A stretch of 50,448 nucleotides of DNA from Bacillota bacterium (GCA_023396215.1 JAEWWW010000017.1:1-50448); one strand, 5' to 3'; shown: positions 25,720 to 34,416, counted from the stretch's first letter. Numbers and translations: made by a program. Notes: generated by a model from the sequence alone, not told the origin.

Positions 25720-26793
25720 GCATCTGCCTCCTAAATATGTAATGAGCTTTGTTTACAGGATGCGCCGCGCCGATATCCCCTTTTTCTGCCTCCCCCTTTT
25801 GCCCCGCCGGTGTTGCCGGACAAAAGAAAAAAAAAAAAACAGGCTCCGCCGGCAGAACCACCCGTTTCATACAGGGTAAATTCTGCGGCACAACTCGTTT
25901 TCTCATCATTCTCTAAACGATATCGGTGCTGCCGCACCAGATTATTAAACTGTACTATCAGGTTATCACAAAAAGGAGCAAAAATCAAGTGGGGGTGGAG
26001 GTTGCCCGCTTGTGTAAATTATGACCATGGAGTCTGCGGCAATGTGCCTATACGCTGGGTGGCAGTAGTTACTTTTTGTTTGTGTACCAAAAAAGGACGT
26101 CCCCGGACGTGTAAAAGTCTGCAACCTGCTGCTCACCTCCCTGACCCCCTCTCGCGCTTGAAGGTTGATGAAACTGACGGTTCACCGAACGGGAAAGGGG
26201 GAATAGGCGCGGGGGCTGCGCCCCCCGCACCCCTGCAAGCCGCACCACTCTACGTAGACGGTAGTTTATTGATATCTCACGGCGGGCACGAAAGGCGGAG
26301 CGTGGAAACCGAGCAGGTCAATTACCCCGTCCTCTGCCCCGCCGGAGGCTTGGGGGGCGCACACGGGGGGACTAATCCCGCCCGTGAGGCGTTTCGCGTC
26401 TGAAAGACGCCCCGCATGCTCCGCAGAGCATGCAAGCGCCTAAAAGGGGGAACGGTCGCGAGGGGCCGCTCCACCCCGCCACAGGCCAAGGGTGGCGATT
26501 TAAGAAACCTGGCTCTCCCCGCTCCTGCTCTGCTATGCACATTAAGTTTGTTGCCAACCTGCAGTGGGCGCAAGAAGCAGGGGGCGGGGGCCGCAGGCCC
26601 CCGCTTAATAATCCCCTCCCATTGTGGCGACCGTTCCGCTTTTCTCATGGTTGGGCAATGGGAGGGGGTTAGGGGGTGGGTATAATCCCGTTCCAACTCC
26701 GCGGGAGGCTTGGGGATTGGTTTCAGCTATCGCTGTTTATCACGCATCCGTTTGTACAAATAATAATCCCGGCAGCATAATTGCCTGTCCTAC
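25720..26793. other. Gene-free 1.1-kb region with many hairpins
   Basis: Besides the leader of the flavoprotein operon (25720-25971), no gene with sensible codon use was found in either strand. Hairpins are at 26211-26229, 26413-26432 (GCATGCTC/GAGCATGC) and 26579-26604 (GCGGGGGCC/GGCCCCCGC). A wide pair CCCCTCCCATTG/CAATGGGAGGGG lies at about 26613-26667. A short direct repeat, GGAGGCTTGGGG, occurs at 26344 and 26704, exactly 360 bases apart. This may be a decayed element or a cluster of small repeats. Confidence 0.45.
25822..25859 (-). terminator. Leader terminator upstream of the flavoprotein operon
   Basis: On the minus strand GGTTCT/GGAGCC (hairpin 25842-25859) is followed by TG and then thirteen T residues, C and four more T. 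It lies 103 bases before the first start codon, and no minus-strand gene precedes it. It therefore most likely controls read-through into the operon. A weak promoter, TTGTGA-17-TTAATA, lies at 25943-25971. Confidence 0.65.
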
Positions 26794-26822
26794 TTTAACT
26801 GGGTGGTTTTTTTTGATATAAT
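26794..26822 (+). promoter_or_regulatory. Promoter of the polytopic membrane protein gene
   Basis: TTTAAC, 17 bases, TATAAT. The -10 lies 29 bases before the ATG at 26851. Confidence 0.7.
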
Positions 26823-26850
26823 GATGGCTGTTGAATGGAGGCGAAAGCTC

Positions 26851-27729
26851 ATGACGAAAAAACATTTGGTGACAGCTTTTTCTGTTCTTGTGGCTGTAAC
26901 ACTGGCCCTGCGCCTGTTTTTGCAGCTCTCTGAGATTGACCAGTACTACGGTTTTTACTATTCCAACCCCGTTTCGGACGCATGGGGGCTGGGCTTTTTG
27001 GCGCTGCTGCTGTTGGGCACCGCCGGTATAGCCTATGTGGTGTGGAGGATAAAGCCCGCCGACGCGCCGCCCGCCCTGCTGCAGAACCGGCTGCTGGCCC
27101 TCTGCCAGATTGCGCTGGGGCTGATTGCCGAGGTGGGGGCCTACCTCACCGGCTTTAATGTGATGATGGCGATTTTTGGGGGCTACCGTGTCTCGATTGC
27201 AGACGCCGCAATCTCGGGGCTGACCATTCTGGCGGGGCTGGTGCTGATTGTGCTGGGTCTTTCCACACTTTCGGGCAAAAACGCCGGCAGCCTGTTTTCG
27301 GCCATTGTGGTTGTTGCCTTTATGGCGCTGACCCTCGTTACCACCTTTATGTACTACCCCATCGTCTTTAACGTGTCGGATAACATGCTGCATATCCTGA
27401 CACTGACCGCCGCCACCGCCTTCTTTATGTACTACTTCAAGGTACTGGTGGGGGTTGGGTCACAGAAAGACACCGTTCTGACCGCTGTGCTGGGCCTGCT
27501 GACCGCCTACTTCGCAGTGACGCTGGTGATACCCCGCTGGTTTATCATTGCCACACAGGGCATCAACGCCTTTGTGCCTTCGGTGAGCAAGGACGACCTG
27601 CTGATGGCAGCCGCGCTGGGCCTCACCGGGCTGATTGCGGCACTGTCGCTGCTGCAGAGCGCCCCTGCTGCCACCGCTCCCGCTCCTGTAGAGGATGCGG
27701 GGCAGGAAGACGGCAACGCAGCTATCTAA
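26851..27729 (+). CDS. Unknown polytopic membrane protein
   Basis: A 292-aa protein with about eight predicted membrane-spanning segments separated by short loops, and a hydrophilic Ala/Pro/Glu-rich C-terminal tail after residue 270. I do not recognise a family. No catalytic motif stands out. Aromatic residues are clustered near the first external loop (QYYGFYYSNPVSDAWGLG, about 35-52). I use ATG 26851 because GGAGG lies nine bases upstream and the promoter spacing fits. It is flanked by a gene-free region on one side and a hairpin-rich spacer on the other, so the context gives no hint of function. Confidence 0.75.
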   Translation: MTKKHLVTAFSVLVAVTLALRLFLQLSEIDQYYGFYYSNPVSDAWGLGFLALLLLGTAGIAYVVWRIKPADAPPALLQNRLLALCQIALGLIAEVGAYLTGFNVMMAIFGGYRVSIADAAISGLTILAGLVLIVLGLSTLSGKNAGSLFSAIVVVAFMALTLVTTFMYYPIVFNVSDNMLHILTLTAATAFFMYYFKVLVGVGSQKDTVLTAVLGLLTAYFAVTLVIPRWFIIATQGINAFVPSVSKDDLLMAAALGLTGLIAALSLLQSAPAATAPAPVEDAGQEDGNAAI

Positions 27730-28023
27730 AAGCACACCAAAGGCCCCCGGCTTTGCCGGGGGCCTCAGACTGTCAAAAAAGCAGGTGAAGAAAATATATC
27801 GCGCAGGCGGACATGCGCCGCCGAAGCGATTCCTCTAAAACTGCCCCCTCCCCCGGGGGCAGTTTTGCTTGGGGGTGTTCACGAGGGGGACGGCTGGATG
27901 CAAAACCGTAAGGTTTTGCACAGGACACGAAGTCCCCCTTGTGGATGGTGTCAATTCTTTGATACCATCTAGGCCCCCCGGCAAAGCCGGGGGCCTTTTC
28001 TTATGCTTATTTGTAGCCTCGCC
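27730..28023. other. Hairpin-rich spacer, possible small RNA
   Basis: Two near-identical GGCCCCCGG...CCGGGGGCC terminator stems in opposite orientation (27742-27763 and 27972-27994) enclose about 210 bases. Inside are an AAAACTGCCCCC/GGGGGCAGTTTT hairpin (27837-27866), an outer GGGGGAC/GTCCCCC helix with an inner AAAACC/GGTTTT hairpin (about 27891-27945), and GATGGTGTC/GATACCATC (about 27952-27970). No reading frame is convincing. Confidence 0.45.
27972..27999 (+). terminator. Terminator on the plus strand
   Basis: GGCCCCCCGG-caaag-CCGGGGGCC is followed by TTTTCTT. It would end the transcript of the membrane protein or of a small RNA between 27770 and 27970. Confidence 0.6.
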
Positions 28024-28848
28024 TCAGGGCTGGCTGCTTGATTCGGCCTGGCTGCTGCTTTGCTCAGATTGGCTGCTTTCCTCCTCGGGTGCGGAGGAAC
28101 TGGGCAGCGGCATCGGCGCCGAGGGAGAGACGTTGTTGCCCGGGTCAGGGATGATGCCGCCCGCGCCCTCAACGTCCCGCACAGCCGAAAGGTAATAATC
28201 CTTCTTGTTTTTATTGCGGGTCAGCTGATAAATCATGTGCTTATCGGCTGTGGCTTGGCCGTCCTCGTTGTGGCCGACGTCGGCTGTCCAGATATTGTCG
28301 GGAGGGATGTAGCCCACCGTCAGCAGGAGGGTGTCGCCCTTGGAGTCAATCTCCTCGACACGGGGGGTGTACAGGCCCATCTGGCCGGTAACCGGCACAT
28401 GGTAGGTCTTGGTATCCTCGTCATAGAGATAGCTGGTTTCATAGTTGCCGAAGGATTGGTGGGTCAGCTTTACGTCGGGGCCAAAGAGCCGGGCGGCGCT
28501 GACGTCCACATCGGAGGCGGGCACCAGCAGCATCCTCAGCTCGTCGTAGGGGTAGCTGCCCCGTTTTTCGCCCAGTAGAGAGGCCCACAGCGAGGATTGC
28601 AGCAATACGAGCGGGTCGAGGTCGGTGGGGCTTTCAAAGGGCACCGGGTCAAACATCAGCACCGGCAGTACCATCTGCTCAAAGGCCCGCTTTTTATCCG
28701 AGTTGTCGATAAATTTGCGGGTGGCGTTGACGCTGAAAATCAGGACGGCGATGGCGCCGATGGCAGCCATAATGATAAACAGGCCGCCGATGGGTGCGGC
28801 ATGCTTTCGTCTGCGGCGGACAGGCGTTCTGGTCATATTTTTTTCCAT
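28024..28848 (-). CDS. Unknown membrane-anchored extracytoplasmic protein, third gene after proBA
   Basis: A 274-aa protein with a strongly basic start (RRRRK at about 8-14) and one transmembrane segment (about 19-41). An extracellular domain follows with no family I recognise. It contains FDPVPFESPTDLDPLVLLQSSLWA and NYETSYLYDEDTKTYHVPVTG stretches (about residues 66-89 and 132-152). The C-terminal 35 residues are a Ser/Gln/Glu/Pro low-complexity tail. Topology is type II (cytoplasmic N-terminus). AGGAGAT lies seven bases before the ATG at 28848. It starts 30 bases after proA on the same strand and is probably cotranscribed, although a role in proline metabolism is not evident. Confidence 0.72.
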   Translation of the reverse strand: MEKNMTRTPVRRRRKHAAPIGGLFIIMAAIGAIAVLIFSVNATRKFIDNSDKKRAFEQMVLPVLMFDPVPFESPTDLDPLVLLQSSLWASLLGEKRGSYPYDELRMLLVPASDVDVSAARLFGPDVKLTHQSFGNYETSYLYDEDTKTYHVPVTGQMGLYTPRVEEIDSKGDTLLLTVGYIPPDNIWTADVGHNEDGQATADKHMIYQLTRNKNKKDYYLSAVRDVEGAGGIIPDPGNNVSPSAPMPLPSSSAPEEESSQSEQSSSQAESSSQP

Positions 28849-28878
28849 ATCCTATCTCCTGTAATGGTTGGATTAAGG

Positions 28879-30126
28879 CTAACGAATCTGACCGTTGCCA
28901 TACACAAGGTATTTCACGGTGGTCAGCTCCTCCAGCCCCATGGGGCCGCGGGTGTGCAGCTTTTGGGTCGAGATGCCGATTTCGGCGCCGAAGCCGAACT
29001 CGCCCCCGTCGGTGAACCGGGTGGAGGCGTTGACATAGACGGCGGCGGCGTCCACCTGCGACAGGAAGGCCTGCGCGGCGGAGTAGTCCTCGGTGATGAT
29101 GGCTTCGGAATGCCCTGTGGAGTAGGCGGCGATGTGGTCGACCGCCTCTTCAAAGCTTTCCACCACCTTGATTGCCAGAATATAGTCGTTAAACTCGGTG
29201 GCATAGTCCTCATGGGTGGCGGGCTTGACCGCGTCGCCCAGAATGGCGGCGGTTTTTTCGCAGCCCCTGAGCTCCACCCTGTGGTTATCCAAAAGGGCCT
29301 TGGCGGCAGGCAAAAATTCGGCGGCTACCCGGCTGTGCACCAGCAGCGTTTCGGCGGCGTTGCAAACCGAGGGGCGCGAGGTTTTGGCGTTATCGAGAAT
29401 GGCCGCAGCCATGGCAAGGTCGGCAGCCTTATCCACATAGATGTGGCAGTTGCCCACCCCGGTTTCTATCACCGGCACGGTGGCGTTTTGAACCACCGCC
29501 GAAATCAGCCCCGCGCCGCCGCGGGGTATCAGCACGTCGATGCAGCCGTTCAGGGTCATCATGGCGTTGGCGGATTCACGGCTGGTATCCTCCACCAGCA
29601 GCACCACGTCGCGGCTGAAGCCGCAGCTTTGCAGGGCGTCGCCCATCACCGTAGCCAGCGCCTTGTTGGAGTGGATAGCCTCTTTGCCACCTCTGAGAAT
29701 GCAGACATTGCCCGATTTGATGCAGAGGGCGGCGGCGTCTACCGTCACGTTGGGGCGGGCCTCAAAGATGATGCCCACCACCCCCATGGGAACTCTGGTT
29801 TTGTAGATGCGCAGCCCGTTGGGGCGCACCATGCCCAAATCCACCTTGCCAACCGGGTCGGGCAGGGTGACGATGTGGCGCACGGCGGCGGCGATATCGC
29901 GGATTCTGGCCTCGGTGAGCCGCAGACGGTCCACCATGGCGCTGCGCACGCCGTTTTCCTCGGCGGCGGCGATATCCCGCGCGTTGGCGGCTAAAATCGC
30001 CGGGAGGTTGTCTTCAAGGCCCTGGGCAATGGCGGCCAGCGCCTTGTTTTTATCGTCTGAAAGCGCCGTGCCAAAGCTGCGCGCCGCGGCCTTGGCTCTG
30101 AGCCCCAGTTGCTTGATTGCTTCCAT
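28879..30126 (-). CDS. proA: Gamma-glutamyl phosphate reductase
   Basis: The second enzyme of proline synthesis, reducing glutamyl 5-phosphate to glutamate 5-semialdehyde with NADPH, 415 aa, typical length. The aldehyde-dehydrogenase-type fold shows VGIIFEARPNVTVDAAALC, GGKEAIHSN, the catalytic cysteine in RPSVCNAAETLLVH near residue 250, and FTDGGEFGFGAEIGISTQK near the end. It begins six bases after proB, behind AAAGGGTGA. No proC lies nearby. Confidence 0.96.
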   Translation of the reverse strand: MEAIKQLGLRAKAAARSFGTALSDDKNKALAAIAQGLEDNLPAILAANARDIAAAEENGVRSAMVDRLRLTEARIRDIAAAVRHIVTLPDPVGKVDLGMVRPNGLRIYKTRVPMGVVGIIFEARPNVTVDAAALCIKSGNVCILRGGKEAIHSNKALATVMGDALQSCGFSRDVVLLVEDTSRESANAMMTLNGCIDVLIPRGGAGLISAVVQNATVPVIETGVGNCHIYVDKAADLAMAAAILDNAKTSRPSVCNAAETLLVHSRVAAEFLPAAKALLDNHRVELRGCEKTAAILGDAVKPATHEDYATEFNDYILAIKVVESFEEAVDHIAAYSTGHSEAIITEDYSAAQAFLSQVDAAAVYVNASTRFTDGGEFGFGAEIGISTQKLHTRGPMGLEELTTVKYLVYGNGQIR

Positions 30127-30132
30127 CTTGCT

Positions 30133-30921
30133 TCACCCTTTCAGCTCAAAGCGGGTGCCCACGCTTTCGCCCTCAAAGAGGCTGTACAGCAGGGCGGGGT
30201 TTTTGCCGTTGATGATGGCGGTGACAATGCCTGCCTCGCCCGCCAGACTGGCGGCCGAAAGCTTGGTCTGCATGCCGCCGGTGCCCCGGCTGCTGCCAGC
30301 GCCGCCCGCAATGGCAAAAAGCTCATCATCTATTTTATCAACCAATGGAATCAGTTTTGCGTCGGATGTTGTCGCCGGGTTGGCGGTAAACAGGCCGTCG
30401 ATATCGCTGAGGATGACCAGCGCGTCGGCCCCGGTGATTCTGGCCACCACAGCCGACAGGGTGTCGTTGTCGCCAATCTTGATTTCATCCACCGCGACGG
30501 TGTCGTTTTCGTTGACGATGGGGATAACCCCCAGCTCCAGCAGCCGCTCGAAGGTATTATGTACATGCTGGCGGCGGCCCGCGTCGCCAATGACGTCGTT
30601 GGTCAGCAGCACCTGCCCCACCGGGTGGTTGTACTCGGCAAAGCATTTGTCGTAAAGGTACATCAGCTCGGTCTGCCCCACCGACGCCGCCGCCTGCTTG
30701 CCGGGGATATCCTTTGGCCGTTCCTTCATGCCCAGCCGCCCCACACCGGCGGCGATGGCGCCGGAGGAGACAAAGATAACCTCCTTGCCCGAGTTTTTCA
30801 GGTCGGCAAGCACCCGCACCAGATTTTCAATCAGGCGGAGGTTCATCCCGCCGCTGGGATAGGTGAGAGTGGAGGAGCCCACCTTGATGACCACCCGCTT
30901 TGCGTCTGTAAAACTGCTCAT
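30133..30921 (-). CDS. proB: Glutamate 5-kinase (short form without PUA domain)
   Basis: Phosphorylates the gamma-carboxyl of glutamate, the first and usually feedback-controlled step of proline synthesis, 262 aa. The amino-acid-kinase fold shows VVIKVGSSTLT, VIFVSSGAIAAGVGRL, VIPIVNENDTVAVDEIKIGDND (about residues 135-156, named by region) and GSSRGTGGMQTKLSAA. The C-terminal PUA domain found in E. coli ProB is absent, as in many Firmicutes. I start at ATG 30921, where the conserved sequence begins; the AAAGGA site is slightly far (12 bases). The 14 residues upstream are not conserved in character. Confidence 0.94.
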   Translation of the reverse strand: MSSFTDAKRVVIKVGSSTLTYPSGGMNLRLIENLVRVLADLKNSGKEVIFVSSGAIAAGVGRLGMKERPKDIPGKQAAASVGQTELMYLYDKCFAEYNHPVGQVLLTNDVIGDAGRRQHVHNTFERLLELGVIPIVNENDTVAVDEIKIGDNDTLSAVVARITGADALVILSDIDGLFTANPATTSDAKLIPLVDKIDDELFAIAGGAGSSRGTGGMQTKLSAASLAGEAGIVTAIINGKNPALLYSLFEGESVGTRFELKG

Positions 30922-31506
30922 TTTTATGACCGTTCCTTTCGCTTTACCCAAGGCGCAAAACAACCATAAAGGGAGTGGTCATACTTGCGCGTATCCTGTA
31001 GCCGCCCGCAGGGCGGGCAACGTCTGCTCTGGGCTTATCCTACCGGCGGGGGCGCGGCAGAAGAGCCAGTAGCTGAACAGTCCTTATTATATCAAATGGA
31101 CGGCTGTTTCTCAATATTTATCGCTATTGTTTACAGGGCGTTAAAAAAGGCGGGGCACAAAATGGAAAAAACTGCTTTTATGACCTCTTGGGAGGTGGTG
31201 GCTCCACCGGCCCGGTAGAGCCGCCGGCACGGCAGGGCGGCTGTGGGTGAGGCCGATGCATCGCAGAAAGAATGCGCCAAAAAGCGCGGCAGCGCCCGGC
31301 CAGAACCTGCCGTCCTGCGCCGGGCGCCTGTTTTGTGGTACAAGAACTGTAAACAGTTCCCTCTAACAGTTATCATACATTTATTTTGATGCCCGCCATA
31401 CGGCGATGGCGAATGATACCATAGCCGCGTTGCAGCTATGGTATAGCGGTAACTGCCAAGGGGTTGACGGGCGGCGTTGCATCACCTTGCAAGGCTGGCA
31501 GCCGGT
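30922..31506. other. Spacer between mmsA and proB
   Basis: It holds the proB promoter and a 150-base GC-rich leader with a CCGCCC/GGGCGG hairpin. A 7-bp inverted repeat, GAACTGT-aa-ACAGTTC, is at 31344-31359. A TACCATAGC/GCTATGGTA hairpin (31417-31443) after the mmsA stop has no U-tract. The block at 31160-31320 has high GC and no supported gene. Confidence 0.45.
31086..31114 (-). promoter_or_regulatory. Promoter of proBA
   Basis: The minus strand reads TTGAGA, 17 bases, TATAAT. The untranslated leader would be about 155 bases. Confidence 0.7.
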
Positions 31507-33018
31507 TTAGATGGTGCCGTCCCAGGTGGAAACCTTTTCCCGCTTTGCTTCTTCTTCGTCTATCCAGCGGGTGGTGACCACCTTGGATTCGGTATAGAAC
31601 CGTACGCCGTCTTTGCCAAGGCAATGAAGGTCGCCAAAGAAGGAGTTTTTATGCCCCGAGAAGGGGAAGAACCCGACAGGCACAGGGATGCCCACATTGA
31701 TGCCCACCATGCCCCCGTGGGTGCGGCGGGCAAACTCCCTTGCATAATGCCCCGACTGGGTAAAAATGACCGAGCCGTTGGCAAACTGGCTGCGGTTCAT
31801 CACCGCAAGCCCTTCCTCAAAATCCTTGACCCGTTTGATGCACAGCACCGGGCCGAATATCTCAAAATCGCCGATGGACATCTCGGGCGTTACATGGTCA
31901 AAGACGGTGGGCCCCACATAGAAACCGTTTTCGTAGCCCTCCACCCGGTAGCCGCGCCCATCCAGCACCAGCTTTGCGCCCTGGTCAACGCCCTTTTGAA
32001 TGCAGCTCTCAACCCACTGCTTATGCTCGGCGTTCACCACCGGGCCCATCTCGGTATCCTGATGGTAGGCAGGCCCCACCTTTAGCTTTTGGGCCAGGGC
32101 GACAACCTCGCGTACCAGCTCGTCGGCCACCGATTGCTGCACCACAACGGCGGGCAGCGCCATGCAGCGCTCGCCGGCGCAGCCAAAGGCGGCGTTGATG
32201 ATGCTGGCTGCCGTGCGCTTAATGGGCGCATCCTCCAGCACCAGCGCATGGTTTTTGGCCTCGCACAGGGCCTGTACCCGCTTGCCATGGCTGGCGGCGG
32301 TGGAGTAGATATGCAGGCCAACCTTGGTGGAGCCAACAAAGCTGACCCCCTTGACGTCGGGATGCTTTAAGAGGATTTCGGCCTCGTTCCGGCTGCAGGT
32401 GACGATATTCAAAACCCCGGCAGGCAACCCGGCCTCTGCATAAAGGGCGGCAATGCGCAGGGCGGTCTGCGGGGTGAAGGTGGCGGCTTTCAGCACAATA
32501 GTGTTGCCGGTGGCGATGCACATAGGGGCCATCCAGCCCATGGGAATCATGGCGGGGAAGTTGAAGGGAATGATGCCCGCAAACACGCCCAGCGGTTCAC
32601 GGTAGAGTACCGTATCAAAGCCGGCGGAGGTATCCATCAGGCTTTCGCCCATCATGAGCGACGGCGCTGAAATGGCATGCTCGGTGCCCTCTATCGCTTT
32701 GAGCACATCCCCCTTTGCCTCTGCCCATGCCTTTCCGTTTTCCTGCGCCACAAGCCGGGTCAGCTCATCCAGATGGCTGTATAAAAGGTTGCGCAGCTTA
32801 TAAAGCACCTGTACCCGCTTTGCAACCGGAGTGGACGACCATGTGGGATAGGCCTCTTTGGCGGCTGCAACGGCGGCCTCCACCTCCGCTTCGGTGCAGC
32901 AGGGCACCTTTGCAATAACAGCGCCGGTGCTGGGGTCGTATGCGTCGTTATATTTTGTCGTGCCCGACTGCACAAACCTGCCGTTAATGAAGCAATTTAA
33001 AACATTCTGTTCTGCCAT
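31507..33018 (-). CDS. mmsA: Methylmalonate-semialdehyde dehydrogenase (CoA-acylating)
   Basis: Oxidises malonate or methylmalonate semialdehyde to acetyl- or propionyl-CoA with NAD and CoA. In Firmicutes it is usually the last step of inositol breakdown (IolA), 503 aa. Landmarks are CFINGRFVQSG at the start, PFNFPAMIPMGWMAPMCIATGN (about 150-171), GVSFVGSTKVG, the catalytic cysteine in FGCAGERCMALPAVV near residue 285, and FPFSGHKNSFFGDLH near the C-terminus. The GERCMALP context is specific to this family. I start at 33018 behind GGAGG. No other iol or valine-degradation genes are in the window; the neighbour upstream is a LuxR-type regulator. Confidence 0.92.
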   Translation of the reverse strand: MAEQNVLNCFINGRFVQSGTTKYNDAYDPSTGAVIAKVPCCTEAEVEAAVAAAKEAYPTWSSTPVAKRVQVLYKLRNLLYSHLDELTRLVAQENGKAWAEAKGDVLKAIEGTEHAISAPSLMMGESLMDTSAGFDTVLYREPLGVFAGIIPFNFPAMIPMGWMAPMCIATGNTIVLKAATFTPQTALRIAALYAEAGLPAGVLNIVTCSRNEAEILLKHPDVKGVSFVGSTKVGLHIYSTAASHGKRVQALCEAKNHALVLEDAPIKRTAASIINAAFGCAGERCMALPAVVVQQSVADELVREVVALAQKLKVGPAYHQDTEMGPVVNAEHKQWVESCIQKGVDQGAKLVLDGRGYRVEGYENGFYVGPTVFDHVTPEMSIGDFEIFGPVLCIKRVKDFEEGLAVMNRSQFANGSVIFTQSGHYAREFARRTHGGMVGINVGIPVPVGFFPFSGHKNSFFGDLHCLGKDGVRFYTESKVVTTRWIDEEEAKREKVSTWDGTI

Positions 33019-33191
33019 TCTTACTCTACCTCCTTGATCATCAGGGCGTTTTAAGACAGCCGGCGCTTGGCGCATACGGCCTCTCTGCCGATACCCGGCG
33101 ATTTAAATTCATGATACAACAGGCGGGTTGGCGCTGTAAATTATCTATAAGGTCTATTGTCATACTACTAATAGAGAAGAAATAGAACTTT

Positions 33192-33240
33192 GCCCCCGGC
33201 CTGACGGCAACTTTGGCTGCTGTCAGGCCGGGGGCCTTTT
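33192..33240. terminator. Strong hairpin between the LuxR-type gene and mmsA
   Basis: GCCCCCGGCCTGACGGCA pairs with TGCTGTCAGGCCGGGGGC, followed on the plus strand by TTTTATT. On the minus strand the tail is only weakly U-rich, so its effect on the LuxR-type transcript is uncertain. Confidence 0.5.
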
Positions 33241-33281
33241 ATTGTAGGGGCGGCCAACGCCGGGGCGCATTGGGCCAACCC

Positions 33282-34058
33282 TTAACTGTTGTTTGTTCCG
33301 CCTGTTTCGGCTTCAATCCGCTTGAGCAGCTGCACACGGCTGCCCACCTGCAGCTTCTCATAGATGTGGTTGAGGTGCTTTTTAAAGGTGGAGGCCGAGA
33401 TAAACAGCGCTTCGCAGACCTGACTGTCGCTCTGCCCCTGCACCAGATGGTAGAGAACCTCTACCTCCCTTTTGGAGAGCTGGTAACGCAGCAGGGCCTG
33501 CCCCAGCCGCTGCCTGCCGTCCGCCCCTTCGCCCTGCCGGGTCAGCTTATGCAGCTGCAGGGCTATATGGCTTCTGATGGTGCTGAGCACGCAGACATCC
33601 CGTGTGCCAAACTCCGGCCGCTCCGGCTCTCGCCACAGCACCACATACCCAAGCAGGCTTTCTTTGTGGTATAAAACCATGCTCAGCGCGTGCTGCAGGC
33701 TCTCGGGGATATGCCGGGCGCTGCCCGCATCAGGAGCGCCAAAGTGAGAAAGCACCGGCCCGCGGGTTACCGGCCCCGATGAATCGATGCAGAGGCCGTT
33801 CAAAAATGCGCAGGAGCTGAGCTGGCTCTGCAGGCCGACCCGGTCTTCGTCCGGGACGCCCGCCGCCTCAAACCCCTTGACGGCAAGGGAATACCCCTGC
33901 TGCTCCACCCGGCAAAAGACCGCGGCCGAGTAGTCCACCATCAGGCGCAGCAGCTCCAGCACCTGCCTGGGGTAATCTGCGCTATCCTCGATGCAGTTCA
34001 TGCGGTATATCAACTGAACCAGCGTCATCCAATCGGCCACCGATAAGGACATCCCCAT
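33282..34058 (-). CDS. LuxR-family transcriptional regulator with a GAF-like sensor region
   Basis: A 258-aa regulator. The first 180 residues look like a GAF-type sensor, with the strand SMVLYHKESLLGYVVLWRE. The C-terminal 65 residues are a LuxR helix-turn-helix: LSKREVEVLYHLVQGQSDSQ, then CEALFISASTFKKHLNHIYEKLQV, with the recognition helix around residues 225-240. There is no phospho-acceptor receiver domain, so the signal is probably a small molecule. I use ATG 34058 because GGGGAGG lies seven bases upstream. Its target may be mmsA just downstream or the divergent PTS operon; this is inference. Confidence 0.85.
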   Translation of the reverse strand: MGMSLSVADWMTLVQLIYRMNCIEDSADYPRQVLELLRLMVDYSAAVFCRVEQQGYSLAVKGFEAAGVPDEDRVGLQSQLSSCAFLNGLCIDSSGPVTRGPVLSHFGAPDAGSARHIPESLQHALSMVLYHKESLLGYVVLWREPERPEFGTRDVCVLSTIRSHIALQLHKLTRQGEGADGRQRLGQALLRYQLSKREVEVLYHLVQGQSDSQVCEALFISASTFKKHLNHIYEKLQVGSRVQLLKRIEAETGGTNNS

Positions 34059-34222
34059 GCAACCATCCTCCCCTTCTCCCGTATCCGGGTACAAAACAAC
34101 CGCCAAAAGGCATACCTGCTTGACGCCTCAACCGCTGTGGCTACCACCAACAGGCAGCGGTTGGCCTATCGGGGGGGCCAGCGTGATTTTGCACGCCGCT
34201 CCCCCTGAAAACTCTGTGCTTC

Positions 34223-34252
34223 ATCATAGCTTGAAAGCTGCCCCCTTGTCAA
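34223..34252 (-). promoter_or_regulatory. Promoter of the LuxR-type regulator
   Basis: The minus strand reads TTGACA, 18 bases, TATGAT. Confidence 0.65.
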
Positions 34253-34416
34253 CGATACGCGCCCCTGTAGCGCCGTCTTTTTGTGGGGAACAGAGGATGC
34301 CGGGCCTCCCGGCCCCAAACCCGGGCTTCTGGAAACGCTCAAAAAATGTCTTATGGTATTATTCACAAATTATTTATATTATTCTTAAACAAGTAAACAA
34401 TTCATGAATAATATGA

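Noticed and set aside
27742..27999. Possible CRISPR-like repeats
   Set aside because: Only two inverted terminator stems are present, without regularly spaced direct repeats. No CRISPR array is seen anywhere in the window.
31160..31320. A GGTGG-containing stretch considered as a second T-box or small gene
   Set aside because: The core T-box sequence is absent, it is on the wrong strand for proB, and the small frame there (18 codons) has no support.
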